Source of the DNA: Apibacter sp. B3706
GTDB lineage: Bacteria > Bacteroidota > Bacteroidia > Flavobacteriales > Weeksellaceae
Direction: 5' to 3'
Length of the DNA stretch: 64,000 nt
Assembly (NCBI RefSeq): GCF_011082725.1
Contig: NZ_CP049715.1
Coordinates: forward strand, 1,860,001 to 1,924,000
The position numbers and the translations under genes were made by a program. The notes beneath the pieces were generated by a model. It had not been told where the DNA came from, did not search any database, and saw only the letters and a list, made by a program, of their open reading frames with translations. Positions within the stretch are counted from its first letter, which is position 1, and every line of letters begins with the position of its first letter. Below are positions 43,873-52,559 of this stretch, piece by piece.

Positions 43873-46800
43873 TTAATAATCGTATTCTAGTTTTGAAATT
43901 TTCTCATTTATTGCGCGAATTTTTTCTTCTTGCAAAACTCTTTTATATTCTATTGGAGTAACTTTAATAAAAGAATTTACTTCGTTTATCCAATTATCCA
44001 ATAACCTTTTAGCTAATGGGCTTGAAGTGTGTTTGTAATGATTGCTAATAAGATCATTTAATTCACGTATATCGCTAATATCTTCAATTAAGGAAAGTTC
44101 AACCATTTCCATATTGCAATAGTAATCGAAATCGCCATCTGGATTGTATACATATGCTATACCGCCACTCATGCCGGCAGCAAAATTTCTTCCTGTTTTA
44201 CCCAGCACTACCGTTCTTCCTCCGGTCATATATTCACAACAATGATCTCCTGCTCCTTCAACTACCGCAAGAGCTCCACTATTTCTTACACAAAAACGCT
44301 CTCCTACCTGACCGTTAATATATACTTCGCCTGAGGTCGCACCATATAAAAGTGTATTTCCCGCTATAATGTTGTTTTCAGGCATAAAGTTAGATGAATC
44401 GGGAGGCAACAAAACAATCTTACCGCCTGACAATCCTTTTCCCAAATAGTCATTTGCATCCCCTTTTAATGTAAAAGTGATTCCTTTGGATAAAAAAGCT
44501 GCGAAACTTTGACCTGCCGATCCTTTAAATGTGCAATGAATGGTATTATCCGGTAATCCGTTGTTACCGTATTTTTTTGCCACTTCTCCTGACAGCATCG
44601 CTCCCACTGCTCTATCCGTATTTTGAATCGTACGTTTCAATGATACGGGCATGGATTGATCTATGGCATTGCGACAAGTGTTTATTAATTCTCTATCTAA
44701 AACTTTATCTATTTTATGATCTTGAAGTTTATTGTGTTTTAAAGAATTTTTATTTTTTTCGGGATAATATAATATTCTGCTTAAATCTAATTTTTCAAAT
44801 CTAGGATTTTGAAGAGAGGATTTGGACTTTAACAGATCTGTTCTTCCCACAATATCGTCTAATTTGGTAAATCCCAGTGAGGCTAAATGTTCTCGTACTT
44901 CTTCTGCTAAGAAAGTAAAGAAATTTATAAGATAATCACTTTTGCCGCTAAATTTTCCCCTTAATTGCTCATTTTGGGTTGCTACTCCTACCGGACAAGT
45001 ATTCAAATGACATTTTCTCATCATAACGCAACCCAAAATAATCAAAGCACTGGTTGCAAAACCAAATTCTTCGGCTCCCAGCATTGCGGCTATGACAATA
45101 TCCCTGCCTGTTTTTAATTGTCCGTCTGTTTGAAGGCGAATGTTACCTCTAAGATTATTTAACACCAATGTTTGTTGGGTTTCAGCTAATCCGATTTCCA
45201 GCGGTAATCCGGCATGTTTAATAGAGCTTAACGGACTGGCACCCGTTCCTCCGTCGCACCCGCTGATTAAAATTAAATCTGCCTTTGCTTTTGCCACACC
45301 GGCAGCTATGGTTCCTACACCACTTTCTGAAACCAATTTTACGCTAATTATAGCTTTCGGATTTACATTTTTTAAATCATAGATTAATTGTGCCAAATCT
45401 TCAATAGAATATATATCGTGATGAGGTGGAGGGGAAATCAATGAAATACCGGGTATGGAATGTCTTGTTTTGGCTATAATTGTATCAACTTTAAATCCGG
45501 GCAATTGTCCTCCTTCTCCCGGCTTTGCTCCTTGAGCTACTTTAATTTGAATTTCATCTGCATTTACTAAATATTCCGTTGTAACTCCAAATCTTCCAGA
45601 AGCTACTTGTTTGATCGCTGATCTAGCATTAGTTGAAAAACGTTCTTTTAGTTCTCCTCCTTCTCCTGTATTACTTTTTCCCCCAATTGTATTCATAGCA
45701 ACCGCTATGGCTTCATGTGCTTCTTTACTGATTGATCCGAACGACATAGCACCTGTAACAAAACGCTTCATAATTTCTGATGCAGGCTCGACTAAATCTA
45801 TATCAATGGGTTGGGAAGTATAATCGATAAAATCTCTTATAAATATTTTATCTTCTTTGTTATCTACTTCTTGTGTAAATTCTTTAAATTTATTGTAATC
45901 TCCGGTTCGTGTGGCAATCTGAAGTTTTGCGATGGTTTCCGGATTCCAAGCATGGGCTTCTCTTCCTTTTCTCCATGCATACATTCCTAAATTGTCGTAT
46001 ATGGTTGAATCATGTACCCCTTCGAATGCTTCTTTAAACGATTGGATGGTATCGTATGCTATGTCTTCTAAATCTATACCTTCTATTTTTGAAATGGTGT
46101 GACCAAAATAATCGGATAATACTTTTGAACTTATTCCGATCGCCTCAAATACTTGAGCTCCTATATAACTTTTAAGGGTAGATATTCCCATTTTTGAAAG
46201 AACTTTCAATAATCCTTTATGTATGGATTTCATGTAATTTCTTTCCGCTGTTGAAAATACCATTTGTATTTCTCCTTTTTCAACCAAATCATTCAACATG
46301 GCAAATGACAGGTATGGATTTACTGCATTGGCTCCGTATCCAAATAATAAGGCAAAATGCATAACCTCTCTCGGTTCTGCTGATTCTACCACCAAATCAA
46401 TTTGCATACGTTTTCTCTTTTTGATCAAATAATGATGGACAGAAGAAACTGCTAATAATGAGGGAATAGCGATATGGTCCAGGTCAGCTTTTCTATCACT
46501 TAAAATAATATAATTGCTTCCTTTGTCCACTGCTTCTTCCGCAGTTTTACAAAGTTCTTCAATACCTTTTCTCAAACCGTAAGCATATTCATCCGGTTGA
46601 TACATAAAGGTTATAGGAATCACTGTCGATTTAAATCCTTTATAATCTAAATTTTCGAGCAGATCCAATTCTTTATTGGTTATAATGGGATAGGCCAGTC
46701 CGACCATTTTACAGTGTTCGGGCATAGGCTCTAATATATTTTTATGTAAAGAACCTATGTATCCGGCTAGGGACATTACTAATTCTTCTCTTATGGGATC

Positions 46801-48372
46801 AATGGGTGGATTGGTTACCTGCGCAAAATGTTGCCTGAAATAGGAAAATAAACGATTGGGTTCTTTGGATAATATGGCCAAAGGGGTATCGTTTCCCATA
46901 GAGCCCACCGGTTCTTTACCGTCTATAGCCATCGGAATTAAGAGTTTCTCTATATCTTCACGATAATATCCATATGCTGATAACATGACATCCAAATTCG
47001 GAACTTTATATTTCACGCTTCTTCCCGAAGATATATCATCTAAAGAAATTCTGTTTTTATCTAACCATTGTTTATACGGATAAGCATTTGCCAATTCTTC
47101 TTTTAATTCTTTATCATACTGAACAGTACCATTTACAGTATCAATTAATACCATTTTTCCCGGTTTTAATCTTCCTTTTTCCCTGATTTCTGAAGGATCA
47201 AAGGTAACTACTCCTGTTTCCGAAGCTACTACCATCATATCATGATGGGTAATGAGATATCGTGCGGGACGTAATCCATTTCTATCCAACAATCCCCCGG
47301 CATACCGCCCGTCACTGAATAAAATGGTCGCCGGTCCATCCCACGGTTCCATAAGAATGCTGTGGTATTCATAGAAGGCTTTCAGTTCGGATGAGATCGG
47401 GTTTTTATCATTCCATGATTCCGGAACCATCATGGCCAATGCATGAGGCAATGACTTGCCCGACATTACTAAAAATTCTAATACATTATCAAAAGATGAA
47501 CTGTCGCTCATACCCTGCTGCACAATCGGCCATATATCTTCTATATTTCCTATTTTTTCTGATTTTAAAACGCTTTCACGTGCTTCCATCCATAACCTGT
47601 TTCCTTTAATGGTGTTGATTTCTCCGTTATGCCCGACTAAACGAAAAGGCTGAGCTAAGTCCCAGGTTGGAAAAGTATTGGTACTGAATCTTGAATGAAC
47701 CAAAGCAATGGCGCTGGTAAAATTAGGATGTAATAAATCAGGAAAATAATGTCTTAGTTGTAAAGATGTCAACATTCCTTTATATACAATGGTTTTGGTT
47801 GACAAACTTACTATGTAGCATCCGCGCTTATTTTTTATATCTGATTCTAATAGTGCTTTTTCAAATTTTTTTCTAAGTAAATACAGTTTTAATTCTAATA
47901 CTTCTTGTGAATATTCTTCTCCTTTTATGAATATCTGCTTTATAATCGGCTCATTTGCCATTGATATTTCTCCAAGTATATCACTATTAACAGGTACATC
48001 CCTCAAGGCTAAAAAACTTAATCCTTCTTTTTTGATTAATTCGGACAGTAATTCAAATGCCTTTTTTTCTTCTTCTTTTTCTTTAGGAAAAAATAACAAC
48101 CCGCTCCCATATCTGCCCTTTTCCGGAACTGCTATTCCTTGAAGAAGAACAAATTCATGAGGTATTTGCACCATAATTCCGGCTCCATCTCCGGTTTTAT
48201 TATCGGCGCTTTCAGCTCCTCTGTGGGTCATATTTTCTAAAACTTGAAGTCCGTTTTCAACAATTGAATGGGATCTGACACCTTTGGTGTGGACTATCAT
48301 ACCTACTCCACACGCGTCATGCTCAAATTCCGGATCATATAATCCTTTTTTACAGTATTCACTTTTCCACAT
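43873..48372 (-). CDS. gltB: Glutamate synthase large subunit
   Basis: A 1499-residue protein with the full GltB domain order. The N-terminal class II amidotransferase has Cys21 (DACGVGM) as nucleophile after removal of a 20-residue propeptide. A central domain follows, then the FMN- and [3Fe-4S]-binding synthase domain with the cluster Cys residues in CVMMRKCHLNTC, and a C-terminal beta-helix with GGRTVVLGKTGRNFAAGMSGG. It releases ammonia from glutamine and channels it to 2-oxoglutarate. First gene of gltBD; a -7-like TACTTTTA lies near 48400 on the minus strand but is not an exact consensus match. Confidence 0.98.
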   Translation of the reverse strand: MWKSEYCKKGLYDPEFEHDACGVGMIVHTKGVRSHSIVENGLQVLENMTHRGAESADNKTGDGAGIMVQIPHEFVLLQGIAVPEKGRYGSGLLFFPKEKEEEKKAFELLSELIKKEGLSFLALRDVPVNSDILGEISMANEPIIKQIFIKGEEYSQEVLELKLYLLRKKFEKALLESDIKNKRGCYIVSLSTKTIVYKGMLTSLQLRHYFPDLLHPNFTSAIALVHSRFSTNTFPTWDLAQPFRLVGHNGEINTIKGNRLWMEARESVLKSEKIGNIEDIWPIVQQGMSDSSSFDNVLEFLVMSGKSLPHALAMMVPESWNDKNPISSELKAFYEYHSILMEPWDGPATILFSDGRYAGGLLDRNGLRPARYLITHHDMMVVASETGVVTFDPSEIREKGRLKPGKMVLIDTVNGTVQYDKELKEELANAYPYKQWLDKNRISLDDISSGRSVKYKVPNLDVMLSAYGYYREDIEKLLIPMAIDGKEPVGSMGNDTPLAILSKEPNRLFSYFRQHFAQVTNPPIDPIREELVMSLAGYIGSLHKNILEPMPEHCKMVGLAYPIITNKELDLLENLDYKGFKSTVIPITFMYQPDEYAYGLRKGIEELCKTAEEAVDKGSNYIILSDRKADLDHIAIPSLLAVSSVHHYLIKKRKRMQIDLVVESAEPREVMHFALLFGYGANAVNPYLSFAMLNDLVEKGEIQMVFSTAERNYMKSIHKGLLKVLSKMGISTLKSYIGAQVFEAIGISSKVLSDYFGHTISKIEGIDLEDIAYDTIQSFKEAFEGVHDSTIYDNLGMYAWRKGREAHAWNPETIAKLQIATRTGDYNKFKEFTQEVDNKEDKIFIRDFIDYTSQPIDIDLVEPASEIMKRFVTGAMSFGSISKEAHEAIAVAMNTIGGKSNTGEGGELKERFSTNARSAIKQVASGRFGVTTEYLVNADEIQIKVAQGAKPGEGGQLPGFKVDTIIAKTRHSIPGISLISPPPHHDIYSIEDLAQLIYDLKNVNPKAIISVKLVSESGVGTIAAGVAKAKADLILISGCDGGTGASPLSSIKHAGLPLEIGLAETQQTLVLNNLRGNIRLQTDGQLKTGRDIVIAAMLGAEEFGFATSALIILGCVMMRKCHLNTCPVGVATQNEQLRGKFSGKSDYLINFFTFLAEEVREHLASLGFTKLDDIVGRTDLLKSKSSLQNPRFEKLDLSRILYYPEKNKNSLKHNKLQDHKIDKVLDRELINTCRNAIDQSMPVSLKRTIQNTDRAVGAMLSGEVAKKYGNNGLPDNTIHCTFKGSAGQSFAAFLSKGITFTLKGDANDYLGKGLSGGKIVLLPPDSSNFMPENNIIAGNTLLYGATSGEVYINGQVGERFCVRNSGALAVVEGAGDHCCEYMTGGRTVVLGKTGRNFAAGMSGGIAYVYNPDGDFDYYCNMEMVELSLIEDISDIRELNDLISNHYKHTSSPLAKRLLDNWINEVNSFIKVTPIEYKRVLQEEKIRAINEKISKLEYDY

Positions 48373-48705
48373 AATTTTTACTCAGAATTTTTTAAGTTAT
48401 AAAAGTAATAATTATAAATATAAATTATTGCATAAATTGCATTATAATTTAATATTAATAAATTATAAACATAAATTATCTAGTATTTTATACCTTAAAA
48501 CGCATAGGAAGATTCGATATTATCAATTGATTTTTGAAAAATTAATATCTATCGGAGTTTTTAACTGAAAATAAGATATATTAATATTTTTATATTTTAC
48601 AATTAATTTAACATTAATTTAAAAATAAGACAACTTTCATGTACTATATTTGCGTTATAAATTCAATTAACACAATTTTATTAAGATAATCGTAAAACAA
48701 TCACT
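48373..48705. other. Intergenic region gltB-tssD (333 bp)
   Basis: Holds the upstream regions of two divergent genes. A purely AT inverted repeat, ttataattt/aaattataa (48442-48450 with 48460-48468), could be an operator but may be due to base composition. No riboswitch was recognised before gltB. Confidence 0.5.
48645..48652 (+). promoter_or_regulatory. -7 promoter box for tssD
   Basis: TATATTTG, an exact TAnnTTTG match, giving a leader of about 48 nt to the ATG at 48706. Confidence 0.55.
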
Positions 48706-49092
48706 ATGTCATTTAAAGCGAAATTAGAAGTAGAAGGGAAATCATATAATGTTTTGAATATTAATTACTCTTTAGCTCAAGAAACAGATCCAACCGGTCG
48801 ACCGTCTTCTCAAACCAGAGGGGGAAGGATTGAAGTTTCAATTGAATCTACCGGTGAAACTGACATTTTTGAGTGGATGACAAATAGCTTTGAAAGAAAA
48901 GATGGTAAAATAGTATTCATTAAAAGAGACAACAATTCTACTTTAAAAGAATTATATTTTTTTGATGGATATGTTGTGAAATATAAAGAAAATTTTGATT
49001 CTTACGGTAAATCTCCTCTAACGGAAACTTTTACTATTTCTGCTAAGAGTATTAAAATGGGAACCGGAGAGCATATTAATGAATGGATTTAA
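48706..49092 (+). CDS. tssD: Type VI secretion tube protein TssD (Hcp-like), orphan copy
   Basis: A 128-residue protein of the Bacteroidota TssD/Hcp family (subtype iii system). Hallmarks are MSFKAKLEVEGKSYNVLNI, the QETDPTGRPSSQTRGG loop, IFEWMTNSFERKDG and the C-terminal TFTISAKSIKMG. Hcp proteins form hexameric rings that stack into the secretion tube or carry effectors. No other secretion-system gene (sheath, baseplate, VgrG, ClpV) is in the window; neighbours are gltB and recA. It has its own promoter and a bidirectional terminator, so it is expressed alone. No effector extension. It is a real Hcp-like protein by length and sequence; a phage tail-tube origin is less likely. Confidence 0.85.
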   Translation: MSFKAKLEVEGKSYNVLNINYSLAQETDPTGRPSSQTRGGRIEVSIESTGETDIFEWMTNSFERKDGKIVFIKRDNNSTLKELYFFDGYVVKYKENFDSYGKSPLTETFTISAKSIKMGTGEHINEWI

Positions 49093-49254
49093 GATTAAAA
49101 ATCTTTTAATTGGAATTAATTAAATTAAATTTACGCGTATTGTATGGTATTTTTATTTAATTAAGAAATTCTAATATCCTTTTTGATAAGATTTGTAAGT
49201 GCTTTCGGATTTAAAATTTCTAATTTTTAAAAATATTTATTTCTTATAAAAAAT

Positions 49255-49286
49255 AAAACGATGAATTTCAAGAAATTCATCGTTTT
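49255..49286. terminator. Bidirectional terminator between tssD and recA
   Basis: Perfect 14-bp stem (49255-49268 with 49273-49286), core cgatgaattt/aaattcatcg, with a 4-nt caag loop. A-rich before, T-rich after, between convergent genes. Confidence 0.92.
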
Positions 49287-49321
49287 TTTATGAGTGTTAT
49301 AATTAATAACTATTTTACATA

Positions 49322-50344
49322 TTATTGTTCCGCCAATTTTTCTTTAATGCGGGTTTCAATTTCCTCTAATAGTTCCGGATTATCTTTTAATAACTGCTTA
49401 ACAGAATCTCTTCCTTGTCCAAGCTTCGTATCTTGATAGCTGAACCAAGATCCGGATTTTCCGACAATTCCCATTTCAACTCCTAAATCCAGGACTTCTC
49501 CTACTTTGGAAATTCCTTCTCCGTACATAATATCGAATTCTGTTTGACGGAACGGTGGAGCTACTTTATTCTTAACGACTTTCACTTTCACTCTGCTTCC
49601 TATTGCATTATCACCATCCTTGATCGGTGAGCCTGATTTACGTATATCAATTCGTACTGAAGCATAGAATTTTAATGCATTTCCTCCGGTAGTTGTTTCC
49701 GGGTTTCCAAACATTACTCCAATTTTTTCTCTAAGCTGATTGATAAATATTACGGTACATTTAGTTTTACTAATGGTAGCGGTTAGTTTTCTAAGAGCCT
49801 GAGACATTAGTCGTGCATGAAGACCCATTTTAGAATCTCCCATTTCTCCTTCTATTTCTGCTCGAGGAGTTAATGCTGCTACTGAATCGATAACTACAAT
49901 GTCAATAGCACCTGATCGAATCAGATTATCGGCGATTTCCAATGCTTGTTCTCCATCGTCCGGCTGAGAAATAATCAGATCGTCCAAATTGATTCCCAGA
50001 CGTTGAGCATAGGTTGGATCGAATGCGTGTTCTGCATCAATGAAGGCTGCTATTCCTCCTTTTTTCTGAGCTTCTGCTATTGCGTGTAACGTAAGTGTTG
50101 TTTTACCCGATGATTCCGGACCAAATATTTCAATAATTCTTCCTCGTGGATAACCTCCGACCCCTAAAGCCAAATCCAAACCGAAAGATCCGGTAGGAAT
50201 TGTGTCTACTTCTTCAACAGGCTTATCTCCCATTCGCATGACTGATCCTTTACCATAGGTCTTGTCTAATTTGTCTAAAATTAGATTCAACGCCTTCTTC
50301 TTTGCTTCTGAATTGTTTGCGTCTTTGCTTTCTTTTTCTGCCAT
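49322..50344 (-). CDS. recA: Recombinase RecA
   Basis: A 340-residue RecA with Walker [11 protein letters not shown], Walker [13 protein letters not shown], the L1/L2 loop region [21 protein letters not shown] and the usual short acidic C-terminus. It forms filaments on single-stranded DNA, drives strand exchange, and in many bacteria stimulates self-cleavage of LexA/CI-type proteins. The S24-type regulators at 19-21 kb are potential partners only if they still cleave themselves. No LexA box was identified in front. Transcribed alone from a 100-bp upstream gap after bcp. Confidence 0.98.
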   Translation of the reverse strand: MAEKESKDANNSEAKKKALNLILDKLDKTYGKGSVMRMGDKPVEEVDTIPTGSFGLDLALGVGGYPRGRIIEIFGPESSGKTTLTLHAIAEAQKKGGIAAFIDAEHAFDPTYAQRLGINLDDLIISQPDDGEQALEIADNLIRSGAIDIVVIDSVAALTPRAEIEGEMGDSKMGLHARLMSQALRKLTATISKTKCTVIFINQLREKIGVMFGNPETTTGGNALKFYASVRIDIRKSGSPIKDGDNAIGSRVKVKVVKNKVAPPFRQTEFDIMYGEGISKVGEVLDLGVEMGIVGKSGSWFSYQDTKLGQGRDSVKQLLKDNPELLEEIETRIKEKLAEQ

Positions 50345-50443
50345 TATTTGTTTTACTTTTTATATATATTTAATTTTTCAATTGTTTTTAATCCTTTAAA
50401 ATATTCGTCGTTTACGAAATATCTAAGTTAACTAATGTTTATC

Positions 50444-50902
50444 TTAAAGATTCATAGTTTTAAGGATTTGTTCTGCATGATTCTTTGTTTTTACTTTGGT
50501 AATAATATTTTTAATTATTCCATTTTCATCAACTATATAGGTATATCGTAAGATGCCTTCATATTCTTTTCCCATAAATTTTTTCTTACCCCATGCTCCA
50601 AATGATTCTATTATTTTTTTATCAACGTCTGCTATAAGCGGAAAAGGAAATGAATATTTATCATGAAATGATTTTTGTTTATCTACTGAATCTTTACTTA
50701 TTCCTATGATTTGATAGCCTTCTTTTTGAAGAGTTGCATAATTATCTCTAAGATTACATCCTTCAGCTGAACAACCCGGAGTATTTGCTTTGGGATAAAA
50801 ATATATGATAAGTTTTTTTCCTTTAAAATCTGAATATTTAATTATTTTTCCTTCTTGGTCAAGTCCTTCAAAATCAGGAATCTTATCCCCTATTTTTAAC
50901 AT
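50444..50902 (-). CDS. bcp: Thioredoxin-dependent thiol peroxidase (Bcp type)
   Basis: A 152-residue peroxiredoxin of the BCP/PrxQ group. Cys44 (peroxidatic) and Cys49 in TPGCSAEGCNLRD show the typical five-residue spacing with the resolving Cys. It reduces hydrogen peroxide and organic hydroperoxides with thioredoxin in the cytoplasm. Length is normal. It lies upstream of recA on the same strand with 99 nt between them, so cotranscription is possible but not shown. Confidence 0.94.
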   Translation of the reverse strand: MLKIGDKIPDFEGLDQEGKIIKYSDFKGKKLIIYFYPKANTPGCSAEGCNLRDNYATLQKEGYQIIGISKDSVDKQKSFHDKYSFPFPLIADVDKKIIESFGAWGKKKFMGKEYEGILRYTYIVDENGIIKNIITKVKTKNHAEQILKTMNL

Positions 50903-51115
50903 CGTTTTGGGTTTAAACTTTTGGTTATGTAAAGATATTCATAAAAAATATAAGTATCAATTTTTTCAAAACTCTAAATTATATATCCTTACCAACTACC
51001 AACCTAAGCAATTATATATCAAACCATTAAGCATCCAAATAATTCTCAGCTATAAATTTTCCATTTCTTTCAATTAAGTGTAAGTAAATATCATGAAATA
51101 CTGAAATTTTAAATG

Positions 51116-52039
51116 CTATAGTATAAGATCCTTGTAATTTTTGATTACTTCATATCCTTTGTTTTTGAAATAGGTTTCCGAACATTCTAATTTTTCAGCC
51201 ATAATAAAATCTCCTCCCCAAGCTCCCAGACTCTTAACAAACCCCGGATAATCACTGAATAAAACTTTTTTTACTGTATCTATATTGATAAACTCTGAAA
51301 TCAATTGTTCATGTTCTGAAATAAGAATCCTAAATTGATTAAAGGTAATTTTTGGGTCAATAATTTCTCGGGTTATATTTGAAATGGCATCTATGAGATG
51401 TTCCGACTTCGTTTTTTGTTTATAATGCTGTATTCCTTCTCTTGAATTTTGTTTTTGATTCAAATAAATAAATAAAAGATTTTCCGTTATTGCGGAAGAT
51501 ATTTCTACCTTTTCAATTTTCTTTACTTCATTTTCTTTTAGTTGATAGGTAATAGGCGTATGGGCTTCGGCACAGGCTATATCATAACCGCTTCCTCCAA
51601 AAGTTTTTTCTAATAATTTATAGGGATTTACTTTTGTCCATTGTGCTACATTATTGATTAAGGTTGAACTGGTTCCCAAGCCCCAATTTTCGGGAAAGTC
51701 CAACCGAGTTATACATTCGTATCCAACTTTATTTTCAAATTTCGTGCTTCCTAATTTTTGTACTTCTTGGAAAATATGGAGTAATTGTTTTGAAAAATTT
51801 AAATTCGTCGTTTCATCGATTTTATTGCTGTTAATATCTAAAACGGTTTTAAACCATAATTTTCCATCACTTTTATAGGCAGTCCATACCAATTTATTAG
51901 AAAATTCTTGAGTTTGGTGTATTTGAAGAGATTGTCCTAATCGAGTGGGTACGGCTAAACTTACGGCACCATCCAGTACCGTATATTCTCCGGTTAAAAG
52001 TAATTTACCGTTACTTTTAAATTTTTGTAAAATACTCAA
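51116..52039 (-). CDS. GYDIA-family GHMP kinase
   Basis: A 307-residue GHMP-fold kinase with the early KLLLTGEYTVLDGAVSLAV segment, the ATP-binding region ENWGLGTSSTLINNVAQW (a GxGxSS loop) and GGSGYDIACAEAHTPITYQL, the GYDIA signature that names this Bacteroidota family. Relatives include mevalonate and phosphomevalonate kinases, so a role in isoprenoid precursor synthesis through mevalonate is likely but the substrate is not assigned. It follows the hotdog thioesterase gene by 20 nt. The C-terminal SDYPGFVKSLGAWGGDFIMA is also family-typical. Confidence 0.88.
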   Translation of the reverse strand: MSILQKFKSNGKLLLTGEYTVLDGAVSLAVPTRLGQSLQIHQTQEFSNKLVWTAYKSDGKLWFKTVLDINSNKIDETTNLNFSKQLLHIFQEVQKLGSTKFENKVGYECITRLDFPENWGLGTSSTLINNVAQWTKVNPYKLLEKTFGGSGYDIACAEAHTPITYQLKENEVKKIEKVEISSAITENLLFIYLNQKQNSREGIQHYKQKTKSEHLIDAISNITREIIDPKITFNQFRILISEHEQLISEFINIDTVKKVLFSDYPGFVKSLGAWGGDFIMAEKLECSETYFKNKGYEVIKNYKDLIL

Positions 52040-52059
52040 ATTATGAGAGTTTATTCTGT

Positions 52060-52470
52060 TTATTTTTGAAGGTATTTAGCAAATGATTCATCTAATAGCG
52101 CCGGCATACTTACACGTCCATTGACTACACTTACTACTTCTGCTTTTGCTTCAGAACATACTTTGTTGTCGGACTTGCGTATAATTTTTTGATTAAATAT
52201 ATAACGGATTCCTTCTTTTTCCAATGAATCTATGGTACATAAAAATTTTTCTCCTCCTTTTAGTGAACTCATATAGCGTACATGAATGCTTATTAATACT
52301 AAATCGATTCCTTTTTGGTGTAAATCATAGAAATCTAGCCCATTATGTTCTAGAAATTCATGACGGCCTACTTCATAATAGTGTTGATAATTTGCATTGT
52401 TCACGATGCCTTGTGCATCACATTCATAATCTCGTACTTTTAAATCGATTTCAAAAAGAGGAGTATTCAT
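52060..52470 (-). CDS. YbgC/FadM-type acyl-CoA thioesterase
   Basis: A 136-residue 4-hydroxybenzoyl-CoA-thioesterase-type hotdog protein. The conserved motif YECDAQGIVNNANYQHYYEVGRHEF has the catalytic Asp of the family (D-x-Q-G-x-V-N-N). It hydrolyses acyl-CoA; the substrate is uncertain. It is the first gene of a transcript with the GHMP kinase (20-nt gap). Length is normal. Distinct from the YciA-type thioesterase at 8 kb. Confidence 0.9.
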   Translation of the reverse strand: MNTPLFEIDLKVRDYECDAQGIVNNANYQHYYEVGRHEFLEHNGLDFYDLHQKGIDLVLISIHVRYMSSLKGGEKFLCTIDSLEKEGIRYIFNQKIIRKSDNKVCSEAKAEVVSVVNGRVSMPALLDESFAKYLQK

Positions 52471-52559
52471 AATTTAATTTTTTATACGTAATAGTAAACT
52501 CTAATTTATGAAAAATTTCGCTTATAAAAAAGGAATTGTAAGATTTTTATTCATGGTTT

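Noticed and set aside
43354-47653. Many open frames on the plus strand across gltD and gltB
   Set aside because: They are shadows of the two large conserved genes; composition and lack of start signals argue against coding.
48442-48468. AT-only inverted repeat before gltB as an operator
   Set aside because: The arms contain no G or C, so a chance match in this base composition is likely; listed only in the intergenic description.
48706-49092. tssD as a phage tail-tube gene
   Set aside because: Sequence and length fit the Bacteroidota secretion tube family, and there are no tail or capsid genes nearby.
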